The notes under the pieces are model-generated. The model worked only from the letters and a program-made list of their open reading frames with translations. It had not been told where the DNA came from and did no database searches. 64,000 nucleotides of DNA from Aptenodytes patagonicus (Eukaryota > Chordata > Aves > Sphenisciformes > Spheniscidae), in NCBI RefSeq assembly GCF_965638725.1, contig NC_134960.1, positions 7,194,501 to 7,258,500 on the forward strand, given 5' to 3'. Position 1 is the first letter of the stretch. Each line of letters begins with the position of its first letter. The translations under genes were made by a program, and so were the position numbers. Positions 24,346 through 34,304 of this stretch are shown one piece after another.

Positions 24346-25020
24346 AGCCCTGCGGGATGGGCCGGCGGCGGCGGCGCGTCCCTCCCCCGTCCCGTCCCGT
24401 CCCCCCCCGCCGTCGTGCGGCGGCCGGCTGTCGCCTGCGGGCCCCGGGCAGCGCAGGGGAGGGCTGCGGCCGGTGCGTGCGGCTGGGCTCTCGGCGCCGC
24501 CCGGAGCGTGTCGGCGCTCGAGCGGTGCCGGTGCCCGTGCCTCGCCCGCTCTGCGGGCCCCCCCCCCCCCCGGGCCGCGGCAGGACCGCGCGTTGGCCCG
24601 CGGCGGGGAGGAAGAGCAGCCGTGCCCCGGCTCAGCCCGCGGCGGGGCCCCGGCTCAGCCCCGTGTCCCCGTGCGAGGCCGTACGCTCGGTCACGGGGCA
24701 CCCGTCTGCTCCGCCGTTCCTCTGGGCTGGGCGGGGGGAGCCACCGGGGGGCTGAGGGCGGCCCGGCCGCTTCGCATGTCCCGGAGGTGCCGTAACGCGT
24801 TCTCCTGTGCTCTTCCTTATCTCCTTCCCCGGAGCCTTCGTTCACGCTTGCTTCGCTGCCCACGTTCCCCTCTGAACCCAGAAGGTGCCAGACTCCTTCG
24901 TACCCCAAAGGGGGTTTCACTGTTAAGTCTCACGGTCGCCGGGAGGGGATCCCGACAAAAACAAACATCCCCCTGTCGTGGGATCTGCGGAAAAGCACGA
25001 GGTCTCTGGATGCTGCGCCG

Positions 25021-25936
25021 CATGAGGGGATCGAGTGCACCCTCAGTGAGTTTGCAGACGACACCAAGTTGGGCGGGAGCGTTGATCTGCTCGAGGGTAG
25101 GAAGGCTCTGCAGAGGGACCTGGACAGGCTGGATCGGTGGGCCCAGACCAATTGTATGAGGTTCAACAAGGCCAAGTGCCGGGTCCTGCACTTCGGCCAC
25201 AACAACCCCATGCAGCGCTACAGGCTTGGGGAAGAGTGGCTGGAAAGCTGCCTGGTGGAAAAGGACCTGGGGGTGTTGGTCGACAGCCGGCTGAACATGA
25301 GCCGGCAGTGTGCCCAGGCGGCCAAGAAGGCCAATGGCATCCTGGCCTGTATCAGCAATAGTGTGGCCAGCAGGAGCAGGGAAGTGATCGTGCCCCTGTA
25401 CTCGGCACTGGTGAGGCCGCACCTCGAATACTGTGTTCAGTTTTGAGCCCCTCACTACAAGAAGGACGTTGAGGTGCTGGAGCGTGTCCAGAGAAGGGCA
25501 ACGAGGCTGGTGAGGGGTCTGGAGAACAAGTCTGATGAGGAGCGGCTGAGGGAACTGGGGTTGTTCAGCCTGCAGAAAAGGAGGCTGAGGGGAGACCTCA
25601 TCGCTCTCTACAACTACCTGACAGGAGGTTGTAGCAAGGTGGGGGTCGGTCTCTTCTCCCAAGTAACAAGCGATAGGACGAGAGGAAATGGCCTCAAGTT
25701 GTGCCAGGGGAGGTTTAGATTGGACGTGAGGAAAAATTTCTTTACTGAAAGAGTGGTGAAACATTGGAACAGGCTGCCCAGGGAAGTGGTTGAGTCCCCA
25801 TCCCTGGAGGTATTTAAAAGACGTGTAGATGAGGCGCTTAGGGACATGGTTTAGTGGACATGGTGGTGTTGGGTCGACGGTTGGACTCGATGATCTTAGA
25901 GGTCTTTTCCAACCTCAATGATTCTATGATTCTATG
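25021..25936 (+). mobile_element. CR1 LINE, 5'-truncated
   Basis: This is the 3' part of a CR1 non-LTR retrotransposon. It opens within the reverse transcriptase at [18 protein letters not shown], which includes the FADD catalytic box, and continues in one frame to LRDMV and a TAG at 25852-25854. The 3' end has GGACTCGATGATCTTAGAGG, then two ATTCTATG octamers at 25921-25936, the diagnostic avian CR1 terminus. The reading frame is open apart from one TGA at 25444-25446, where the family has Trp (QFW-APHY). This low damage suggests a fairly recent avian insertion. It sits between the DCTN4 promoter and SMIM3. CR1 copies usually lack clear target duplications, and none was seen. Confidence 0.97.
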
Positions 25937-26990
25937 TCCGGAGGGCAGAGTTTGCATCAGCGAACCGCCTCTGGTTTGCTCCCAGGCACGCCGCCCAAGC
26001 GGCCCTCGCGGCCTGGCCTGCAGCGTCGTTCCCTGATACGCCTCTCCCCGTGCAGCGCCTGGTGTCAGCCCCTGGCCTCTGCCTGTGTGGCTCCAGACGA
26101 AACCCCTGCCCGCGAGGATCGGCCGCCGCTCGTGATAAAAAAACCCACGTGCTTTTTATCCGACAGCAGCAGCTGGAGGGGGACGCGCTGTTGGGAAGGC
26201 AGGGAGGAGGCTGCCCATGCACCGCTCCTGGGAGAGCGGGGAGCTGCGTGCCCGGGAGGTGCCTGGAGGCCAGGGGTGTCTGAGAGCAGACGGTAGTGGT
26301 TTCCGCCACTGGGAATCCGGCAGGTTTCCCCGGGAAAGGTGGGGGTGAAGGGTGCAGTGTGTGGGTCCCACTGTGGCTTGTGTCCCAGCAGGAAAAGGAG
26401 AGCATCCCACCTTGTCTCCCGGGGCCGGCTGGGAATAGCTGCTGCTGGCTTTGCCCTTCAGCATGGCCAATGGAGTGGAATATTCCACTGGGCAGTGGAA
26501 ACGCCATTCCTGGCCGGTGGGCCGAGGTCTGCTGCCTCCCTGGAGGTGCTCTCTGCCCCGAACCCCGGGGGAGTGCTGGCTGGCGCCTCGCTGCTGGGGT
26601 TTTATGGAGGGTCTCTGTGGTTTTGCTTTTCCCTCTTGCCCCGGGGGCAAGTGGGTGCATGTGAGCCCTGCTGTTGGCGAGGCAGGAGGGGAACGGGGCA
26701 GGGGAACAGCCCTTTATTAAGCTGCTATGCTGTGAAATGTCCCCACGGCGCCTCCCTGGCACCTGAGACCTTCGGGTTTGGCTCCAGATGGTCTCCCCCG
26801 GTGGGACGCCGTCCTGGGGGGGGGGGGGGGGGGGGGAGAGCTGGATTGCGCTCTTGCTTTATCCTGGTGCAGAAAAAAGGTCCTGCCTGCCCTCCCCTCC
26901 CCTCCCCTCCCCTCCCCTCTCTCCCTCGTCCTCCCCTCCCTCCCGTCCCCCCTCCTCTGCCGCCCCCCGCGGGCCGGGCGGGGCCAGGCG
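25937..26990. other. Intergenic, CR1 to SMIM3 promoter
   Basis: No gene is recognised. The stretch is GC-rich and has long open frames on both strands without similarity to anything I know. A run of 21 G lies at 26816-26836, and a pyrimidine-rich (CCCCT)n tract at about 26890-26945 leads into the SMIM3 CpG island. Confidence 0.6.
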
Positions 26991-27140
26991 GAGGCTCCCT
27001 CCCCCGGCGGGGATCTTGCCGCTGCCGCCGCTTCTCGCCGGAGCCGGAGTCGGAGTCGGGCAGCGCCGCAGGTAGGGAGGCAGGCAGGGCGGGCAGGCAG
27101 GCAGGCTGGCAGGGCAGGCAGGCAGGGCGGGCAGGTAGGT
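26991..27140 (+). promoter_or_regulatory. SMIM3: Probable SMIM3 promoter / noncoding exon 1
   Basis: A CpG-dense block lies upstream of SMIM3. Two donor-like sites are present: GCAG|GTAGGG with the exon ending at 27071, and GCAG|GTAGGT near 27135, both inside a (GGCAGGCAG)n repeat at about 27076-27133. The coding exon of SMIM3 begins right after an acceptor (AG at 27791-27792), so at least one upstream noncoding exon must exist, and this block is the best candidate. The exact start and the donor used are undecided. Confidence 0.45.
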
Positions 27141-27793
27141 TGCCGCCGCCGCCTCCTCTCCCCCGCGGCGGGGGGCCGTCCCCCCCCCTCGCCCCGGGCT
27201 GCCGGAGCCTGGGGCGGCTGCGGGCGGGACGGGGGGGCTCAGCCCGGGGCTCTCGGTCGTGACACTCGGCTGACCGGCCGCTGGACCACCGGCCCGGCGG
27301 AGGGCAGCTGCGGGACCCGCGGAGGGGTGGTCGCTCCCCGGCCCCGAGCCCTGCTGCTAATTAAACCATTAACTCCGTGACTCAGCAGGAGGCACCGGGG
27401 GGGCGGGAGGTGCGGGGCTCCCCCGAAGCGAGGGGGGCTTCAGCTGCCCTCATCCCACCGTTTCCAGACCCGATGACCACTCGTGAGTGACCAGCGGGAT
27501 GCCTGGTTGTAGCTTTGCTTTATCAGCTCCTTCAACAACGGTAGCAATTAACAGGGAAGTTTTTCCCTGGGCTTTTATCCAGCTGCATCAAAGCACGCTA
27601 TAAATCCTGGGGCTTCTCGAAGGAGCCTTTACCGAAGCCCTTTGCTCTCGAAGGAGCCCGAGGCCAAGGCTGGACGTGGCCGCAGCGGTCTCCCTGGATA
27701 GAGCAGCGGGGTGCTCAGAGAGATGGGGGGGGTTCTGGCTATGGGAGGGTTGGAGGGGGCTGCCCCATCACCCCTCTGCCTCTCCCTTGCAGG

Positions 27794-27973
27794 ATGGACC
27801 TCCCTGACCCCGCAGGTCCCGCCGACCTCCCCAAGCACATCCTGGACATCTGGGTCATCGTCTTGATCATCCTGGCCACCATCCTCGTCATGACGGCCCT
27901 GGTGCTCTGCCCAGCCACTGCCGTCATCATCTACCGGGTACGGACTCACCCCACGCGCAATGGCATTGTGTGA
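27794..27973 (+). CDS. SMIM3: SMIM3, small integral membrane protein 3
   Basis: A 59-aa open frame in a single coding exon. The start is the first ATG after the splice acceptor (TTGCAG at 27787-27792), with G at -1 and +4. The sequence [19 protein letters not shown] and the following [10 protein letters not shown] match human SMIM3 (NID67) closely, while the first ten residues ([10 protein letters not shown]) and the tail (TRNGIV) diverge. There is one hydrophobic helix, about residues 19-48. The mammalian protein is a membrane micropeptide first described as NGF-induced; its biochemical role is not established. The downstream 3' UTR runs to AATAAA at 28806. It is the first plus-strand gene of the window, divergent from DCTN4. 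Confidence 0.95.
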   Translation: MDLPDPAGPADLPKHILDIWVIVLIILATILVMTALVLCPATAVIIYRVRTHPTRNGIV

Positions 27974-28805
27974 GGCAGAGGCGACAAGGGACGGCCAGCT
28001 TGCCGGGCAGGGGGCCACAGCCGTGGGACCCTGTGCCGGGGACCCCGCAGAGCCTGATGGGGCACCCTGAGAGGTGGGGAGAGACGGGCAGGAGCCTGGG
28101 TGGGTCAGCACCCGGACGCCTGTCCCTGTACGTGGCTCTTGCCGGGTGAACCCACTGCCTCCTATTTACCCACTGAGTTCACGGGGACCGTCGGGGAGAT
28201 GGTGGCCTGGGTACCAGCAGGAAGATGTCTGACTTTGCGGACGTGTCCAGCTAGAAACGACTCGCTCCCGTGAGGCAGGCAGGCTGGTCTCGCCTTCGCT
28301 GGCGACCCCGTCTCCTCCCAGGCAAGCGGCAAGGAGTGGAAATGCCCAGCAAAGTTATTTCTTCTTTGGAGTCCCAGCTGTCGGGGTGGTTGGGAAAGAA
28401 GGGTCAAAGCAGGCTGGATGTGGCTTCTGGTTGTGCATTCGGAGACTTGGCTAAAAGCATCGGTGACAGAGCCTGTCCTGGCTGCACAGCAGATGTGCAG
28501 CTGCACTGGCTTCTCCTCTATCAGATATCTGCTGAAATTGGAAAACCCTATGGGACAGCCAGTTCCTCTGAGTTTCGCGGGGCAGAGGAGCGCAGGCAGC
28601 TCCTGCCAGCCTGCCTGCCCGCACACCGGCTGCGCTTGGTGCTCCTGCCAATGGCGAGGGCCCTCACTGCTCACCTGGCACGCCGGCCCCGTTGTGGGGG
28701 TCTGTGTGCCCCTCGCCTGGGCAGGCAAAGCGGGAAGAGCAGAGCGGTTCGTGCCCAGGCAGTGGCAAGGGACCATGTAAGCTCTTACATTGCCCCTTGC
28801 TACGA

Positions 28806-28811
28806 AATAAA
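28806..28811 (+). terminator. SMIM3: SMIM3 poly(A) signal
   Basis: AATAAA lies 0.83 kb after the SMIM3 stop and is followed by a T-rich stretch (TTGACTTTATTC). The 3' UTR from 27974 to about 28830 has no other canonical hexamer noticed. Confidence 0.75.
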
Positions 28812-28834
28812 TTGACTTTATTCTACACATGAGC

Positions 28835-31800
28835 GTGTCGTGCGGCTCTGTCCACACTACGGATGGCGTCTGGGTGCCCGTGTGTAGGATCTGAGATACT
28901 TTGCGGCTTCTCCAGAAACCCTCCCCGCACTGACCTCCTGTACCACCTTGGCTCAAGGTCCCCGGCATTCTTGCCCAGCCTTGTGAGCCCGGTGGCTGCA
29001 GCTCCACGGGAGGGACGCTGCCAGCCCGGCACCTCGCTCTGGGGTTGAAAACCCAAATCTGGCTGCGATAGCGGCAGCGACCGTCAGACAGCAAGGAAGG
29101 ATCCCCAGGGGCTTTCTGACAGCGGCAATGGCTGCTTTTCTCCCGCTTGGGCAACCGGCACTGCTCCCCCCCCCCCCCGCCTCCTCGCCAGCCTCATGTC
29201 GGGCTCTGGCGTGTGGCAGGAGTCCTGGGGCTGAAACGGCGTCCCAGTGACTCACGGCAAGAAAGGTCATGAATAATGAAGTGAATCAGGCTGGCATGTG
29301 GGGAAATGCTACAGTGATGCTGGTGGGAATTGTTTGAATCCCATTTTCTCTGCTGGAAAGAGCAATCAGCCCTGCGGTGTTGGACACCCTGCGTCCCATC
29401 CCCATGCGGCTTGATCCGCGACAGCTGGCATCGGGTTTGCTTTTGGCATTGGGGCCGGTGGGGCAGGCGAGTCCCAGGGAAGCAGGACCTTGGGCAAACG
29501 CCTCCTCCCTGGGGAGGGAGCCCAGCACGGGGACGTAGCCCCCGGGGAGTGGAAACACCTACGCTAGAGCTGCGGGCTGCGGTTGTGCAGGGAAGGGAGC
29601 AGACGCATATTCCTTGCCCGGCCCAGAAACAAATTTGTGTTTCAAGCTGTCACCTCTCTCCCACCTCTTGAGCTGCAGAATTTGAGGCAAATAACCAGTG
29701 TTATTTTCCTGTTGTTCCCCCTCTCTCCCTCCCCCGCTGGTACCGCATGGCGGCAGCAGCTGGAGGAGATTACAGCTGTGCTGGGTGGGAGCAGCCCTGG
29801 CTCTGCCTCCCCCCCCTGCGCTCCACCCTTCCCTGGGGACACCATCGGGTGTGGGGACAGCCAGCGGTATGTGTCACCAGGAACTGGAGCTGAGCAGCTT
29901 TGCTATAAGAGGAATAGGAAGAAGCCACAAATATTGGAGTGGTTTGAGAAGGAAGCCTGGTTTGGAGCAAAACACTGGAGGAAAAGCATGCAAACCGCCC
30001 CCCCCGTCCCTGCAGCCATGCCCGGTGGCTGTTCCCACTTCCCTGTGCCCCTCGTCATGAGGAGCCGGGGGGCGCGAGTGGTTTCCTTTCATGGCAGGAG
30101 TTTTCTGGGAAGTTTCAAGCCCGTGGCAAACATTTCTAGGAAAGGCATTGCAAACCCTTGGAAACAGGTTTGCTCGTGACAACAACAAACTGCACGGAGC
30201 AAAACGGCAGTGGGGGGAGAGCAGGGAGAAGCTGGGACATTTTTAAAGCATGAAAATGGGGGGGGATGGATTTAGACTGACGTGCACTGTCGAGTTGGAA
30301 ATTCCTCCTCCAGGACTGAGCAAGATGAGCAAATCCCCCTGCGGCCCTGGCTTCGGTGCCTGAACAGTGCTGGAGCTCAGAGGCAGTGTTAGCGTGGCGT
30401 TTCGCCGAGGAGAAGTGCCTTTTCCTGCCCGATGGGGAGCGGGTCCTGCAGCGGTGACGCTGCGACAGGCAGGCGCGATGCGGAAGCCGAGGTGATTCAG
30501 CATCCGCCGGGGTGCTTCCCTGCCAGCACCGGCGGGAGCCGGCTGCCGGCCCGGGGGGCTGCTGCTGGGGGAGGCGGATGCTGGCAGCCCCGGTGGGAAG
30601 GAGGTGATGCAGGATGCTGGCTCTTGCCTCGCCTCTGGGCAGCGATGAGAGCCGTGCCGGGGATGCAAGCACCAGGCTCGGCTGCCTTATCCCGGCCGGC
30701 CGGAGCATCGTGGACCCTGTGGCCTGTCAGGAAGGTTGTGGGGAGCCCCAGCGGCAATTGTGCAGCAGGAGCCGACCCTGAACATCTTGGGCACTGCGGG
30801 GGAAGCATCGCCTGGAGGAACTGCTGATACAGGACCCAAACACAAGCCCCGTCGCCCCAAAGGGGAGTTTACAGGGTCCCAAACCGCCCTCTGCACTCCA
30901 GGCTGCAGTGGGGTCTCCAGGAGCTCATCGCAAACATCACGGCTGGTGGGCTCGTCCTTCCCCAGCCTCAGGGAGGAGCAAATCCCTGCAGGGTTGGAGC
31001 GCTCGGGGGGGGGGGGGGGGGGGGGGTTTCCTCATGCTGGAGGGGAGAGCAGCAGCACTCAGTGGCCACCCGTCTCCCCTCCCCTGCTCAGCAGCAGCGA
31101 GTCACTGTGTGCCCCTGTCCCCTTTGGGTGGGGGGCAATGGGCCAGGGGCATTTCTGCAGGGGGCAAATCTTTGCCTGGGAGAGGAATGGGGAGGGGGCA
31201 GCACCCGCAGCCATACCCCGGGGAGTGCGGGGGCACTTGGGGAGGGGAGATCCCCACTCTAAAGGGTGCTGGGCACCATGCCCAGCGGGGAGGCTGCCAT
31301 CGAACCAGGGCAGCGCCTGCGGGAGCACACAGGCTAGGGTACGGCGGCGAGAGCTGGGCGAGCTGCAGAGGCGGCAGCGTGGGGGAAGCCTGGCGCTGGG
31401 GGAGCTGGGGCCTCTCGCCCGGCAGAACTTGTTTTGCTTTCGCCTCCTGTTGCACACCTAGAACAAAAGTTCAGAGGTTGCCCCAGGATTGATGCCATGC
31501 CAGGCTGCCAGAGGGAAAGCAGCGCTGCTGCCAGCTGGGACGATCCTGCCTGCCACTGCCCGAGCCCCTCGCTGCCATCCCCGGCATGCTGCTGGCACTG
31601 TCCCCGTCACTCTGCAGTGAAGCAGCTCCTCGCTCGGCTCTGGGACAAGCCTAGCCAGCAGCAGTACGTGGTCTCCACTGCTGGTTTCACGTTCCCTGTG
31701 CTCACCATGGCCCTGCAGCCTGGTGCAAGGTCTCTGCAGCCCCCGGCCTGTGGCTCGGGGACAGCTGGGGAGGCTGGTGGCAGCGGCAGCATGGCGGCCA

Positions 31801-34250
31801 GGGGACTGGAAGCGCCTGGCCTCCTGCCCCCGGACTCCTGCCAAACATCTGCAGCAGGCGGGGGCTGGCTCCAGCCCAGCTCTGGTGGAAAAACAACCGA
31901 GGAGGGAGGTTCGTGCGAGGGTCAGCCCGCCCAGCGCGTCTGCCATTTGGGGTGGGGGACCCCCATCCGGGCAGGGTGGAGCGGCATGCTGCCCTTGGAC
32001 TGTCTTGCTGGAGCCCCCAGCACCCTCGGCTCTCCCATGCTGCCTCTGGCATGGCACGGCATGGTGGGGACACTGGGTGACATGCCCAGGATCCCACGGA
32101 AGCTCAGTGGCAGAGATGGGGTCTATCAACTGTGGCTCATTAAATCCTCCCCCGTTCCCTACCTCCACCAAGGCCAATTCAGCACCAGGACCCAAGGAGA
32201 GGGGATGTGAGGAAACGGGTCCCTTATTTTTATTTTGGTTTTAGGAAAACACAGTTCAGGAGTGGCTCAGCCTTTCCCTGCGTGTGGCGGGAATCAGGGA
32301 CACATAGAAGGGACACAACCACGCTGTGCCACCACCGTGCGTGCCTCACCGCTCCTCCTGGCCCCCAAGTCCCCGTTAACCACAGGAAAGCAAACAAACG
32401 CAGGCAATTGGGGGCTATAATTAGAAGTAGGTGGCTGTTCCCATGGTGGGAACTAGCGAGGCAGGGAGCACAGCCCCGAGCAGCTCCCCAGCTCTGTCCC
32501 GGGAGATGGCTCAAGCCCTGGCGGGGGTCAGCAGCGTGAGCTGGCTGGGGAGCACGGCACTGTGCTGGGGAGCATGGCACCGTGCCTGGCACGGACCAGT
32601 CCCTGTCGGCTGCAGGATGCAGCAAGGTGCCAGGAGCGTGTCAGCCAGGAGCTGCAGCCCCATGGCCCCGTGGCCCCAAATCTCCCCAGAGCCTGGGAAG
32701 TGGGTGGAGAGGGTCAAGCCCCTGGTTTTGGCTCCCACAGGCTCCCGGGTTTTGGCAAGGAGCCGCCTCGTGCTGCCCACAGCCACATCTGTGAGGGGTG
32801 ACCGGAGCACCCCTGCGGCCAGCCCGGTCATTGGCGCATGGTGTTGGACTCTAGGCAGTCCCCAGGCAGTGGCTGAGCATCTTGGGGGTTTGCCTGGACC
32901 TTGGGGAGCACCCCACACCACTTGGGGATCCATGCCAGGGCAGGGCTAAGCCACTTCTCCAGTAGCAGTGCAGGTTTAAAGCTTTGGGGAACACTGCCCG
33001 TGATGGAGGTACCCGCAGCTCCCCTGCTCCATGGGTTCGCCGGGTTCCTGGGGGACGTACCCGACCCCCAGCCCTCCTGCGCCAGCTGAGGCTGCACTCA
33101 GAGCCTGACAATGTCAGCCTTTCCCAGGACACGGCGTTCCTGCTGGCGAAAGACATGGGATGGGAGATTGTTCCCAGCCTCCCCCAAGCCCACGGCCCCG
33201 CTCCCCTTCCCTGGCGGCATCTCCGGCAGCCGGCTCGGTGACAGTGCCCTGGCAGAGCAGGCCCTGCTTTCTAGTAAAGCCAAACCTCGTGCTGGCACCC
33301 ATGGTCTCCCCAGGGCCCACCCGCTGCCACCCTGTCCTGCCCTCTGTCCCAGGCCAGCCCCCACCCCAAACCACTCACCCCGCAGCTCCCCTCCGGCCAG
33401 TTAATTCACCCATCAGATAACTTTTTTGTGGGATTTCAGGGAATTTACACCTCACCACGGATATTTTCCTTGGAGCCAGCCCAGGGTAAATGTTTGCATT
33501 CCCCGGGTATGGAAACAGTGCCCTGGAAACTCCTGCCCCTGGGGACACCAAGGGCTAAGGGACAGCAGTGCCTTGCCCTTGGCCACAACGGGGTCACCAT
33601 GGGGCTACGGCCCCCCAGCCCCGGCACAGCCTTCCCCCCCTCCCCCGCCCCGGGAGGGACCCTACTCCCGGGTTGCTTCTAGGAGCACCCTAATTTGCTG
33701 GGCTGCAAAGGAAAGCAGCTTGATTAACCCTTCCCCACCCCTGAGCAGCACAGCCACGGGAGGGGGAGGGCACCGGGACCCCAGCCCAGCCTCCCCGGGG
33801 ATGCTTCTGGGGCGGTTTGGTCCCTGCTCCTCGGGTCCCAGCACCCCGCTCGGGGGGTGGATGTCACCTCGGCTGGGTGCCCTGCGCAGGTTGGGGACAC
33901 CGCCTGGCACCTCTTCCGCCGTGCGGGTTTTAATCCCCGGGTCCTCGGCTCACAGAACGCGTTGCATCAACCCCCGGCACATGCGGCTGCCCCGTGTGTT
34001 CGCGGGTGTCCCACGCCCCTGCCCCCCCCGAGGTGCCGGCACGGCACTGCCACCCCCCTCCTCCCCGCATCCCCCCCCCCCCCGGCCGGCGCCGTGTCCG
34101 GCCCAGGGCCCACACGGTTAACGCAGCCCTCGGCCCGTCCTTCCTCCCGGCGATTGGCTCCCCCCGCTCAGCCCAGCAGCTATTTCTCGGCTGTCGGGCG
34201 CGGAGGTGGCAGAAGGCGACAGGGAGAGGGGTGTGGGTGTGTGTCCCCAC
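28835..34250. other. Gene-free interval between SMIM3 and GPX3
   Basis: About 5.4 kb of GC-rich sequence with no recognised exon. Long open frames on both strands reflect GC content and do not form conserved, phase-compatible exons. A run of 22 G lies at 31005-31026. In human this interval holds IRGM and ZNF300; no zinc-finger array or GTPase motif is seen here. The right end passes into the CpG island of the GPX3 promoter (from about 33.95 kb), which contains GTTAAC at 34117-34122 but no clear TATA box. Confidence 0.65.
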
Positions 34251-34304
34251 CGCTCTCCCCCGGGGGTGTGAGGAGGGTGCCCGCACTCCACGCCCGCCCC
34301 GGCC

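Noticed and set aside
24817-25764. 315-codon minus-strand open frame
   Set aside because: It is largely the antisense strand of the CR1 element; the CR1 sense frame explains the sequence.
28162-29154. 330-codon minus-strand open frame downstream of SMIM3
   Set aside because: It overlaps the SMIM3 3' UTR in antisense, with no family resemblance and no promoter or splice support.
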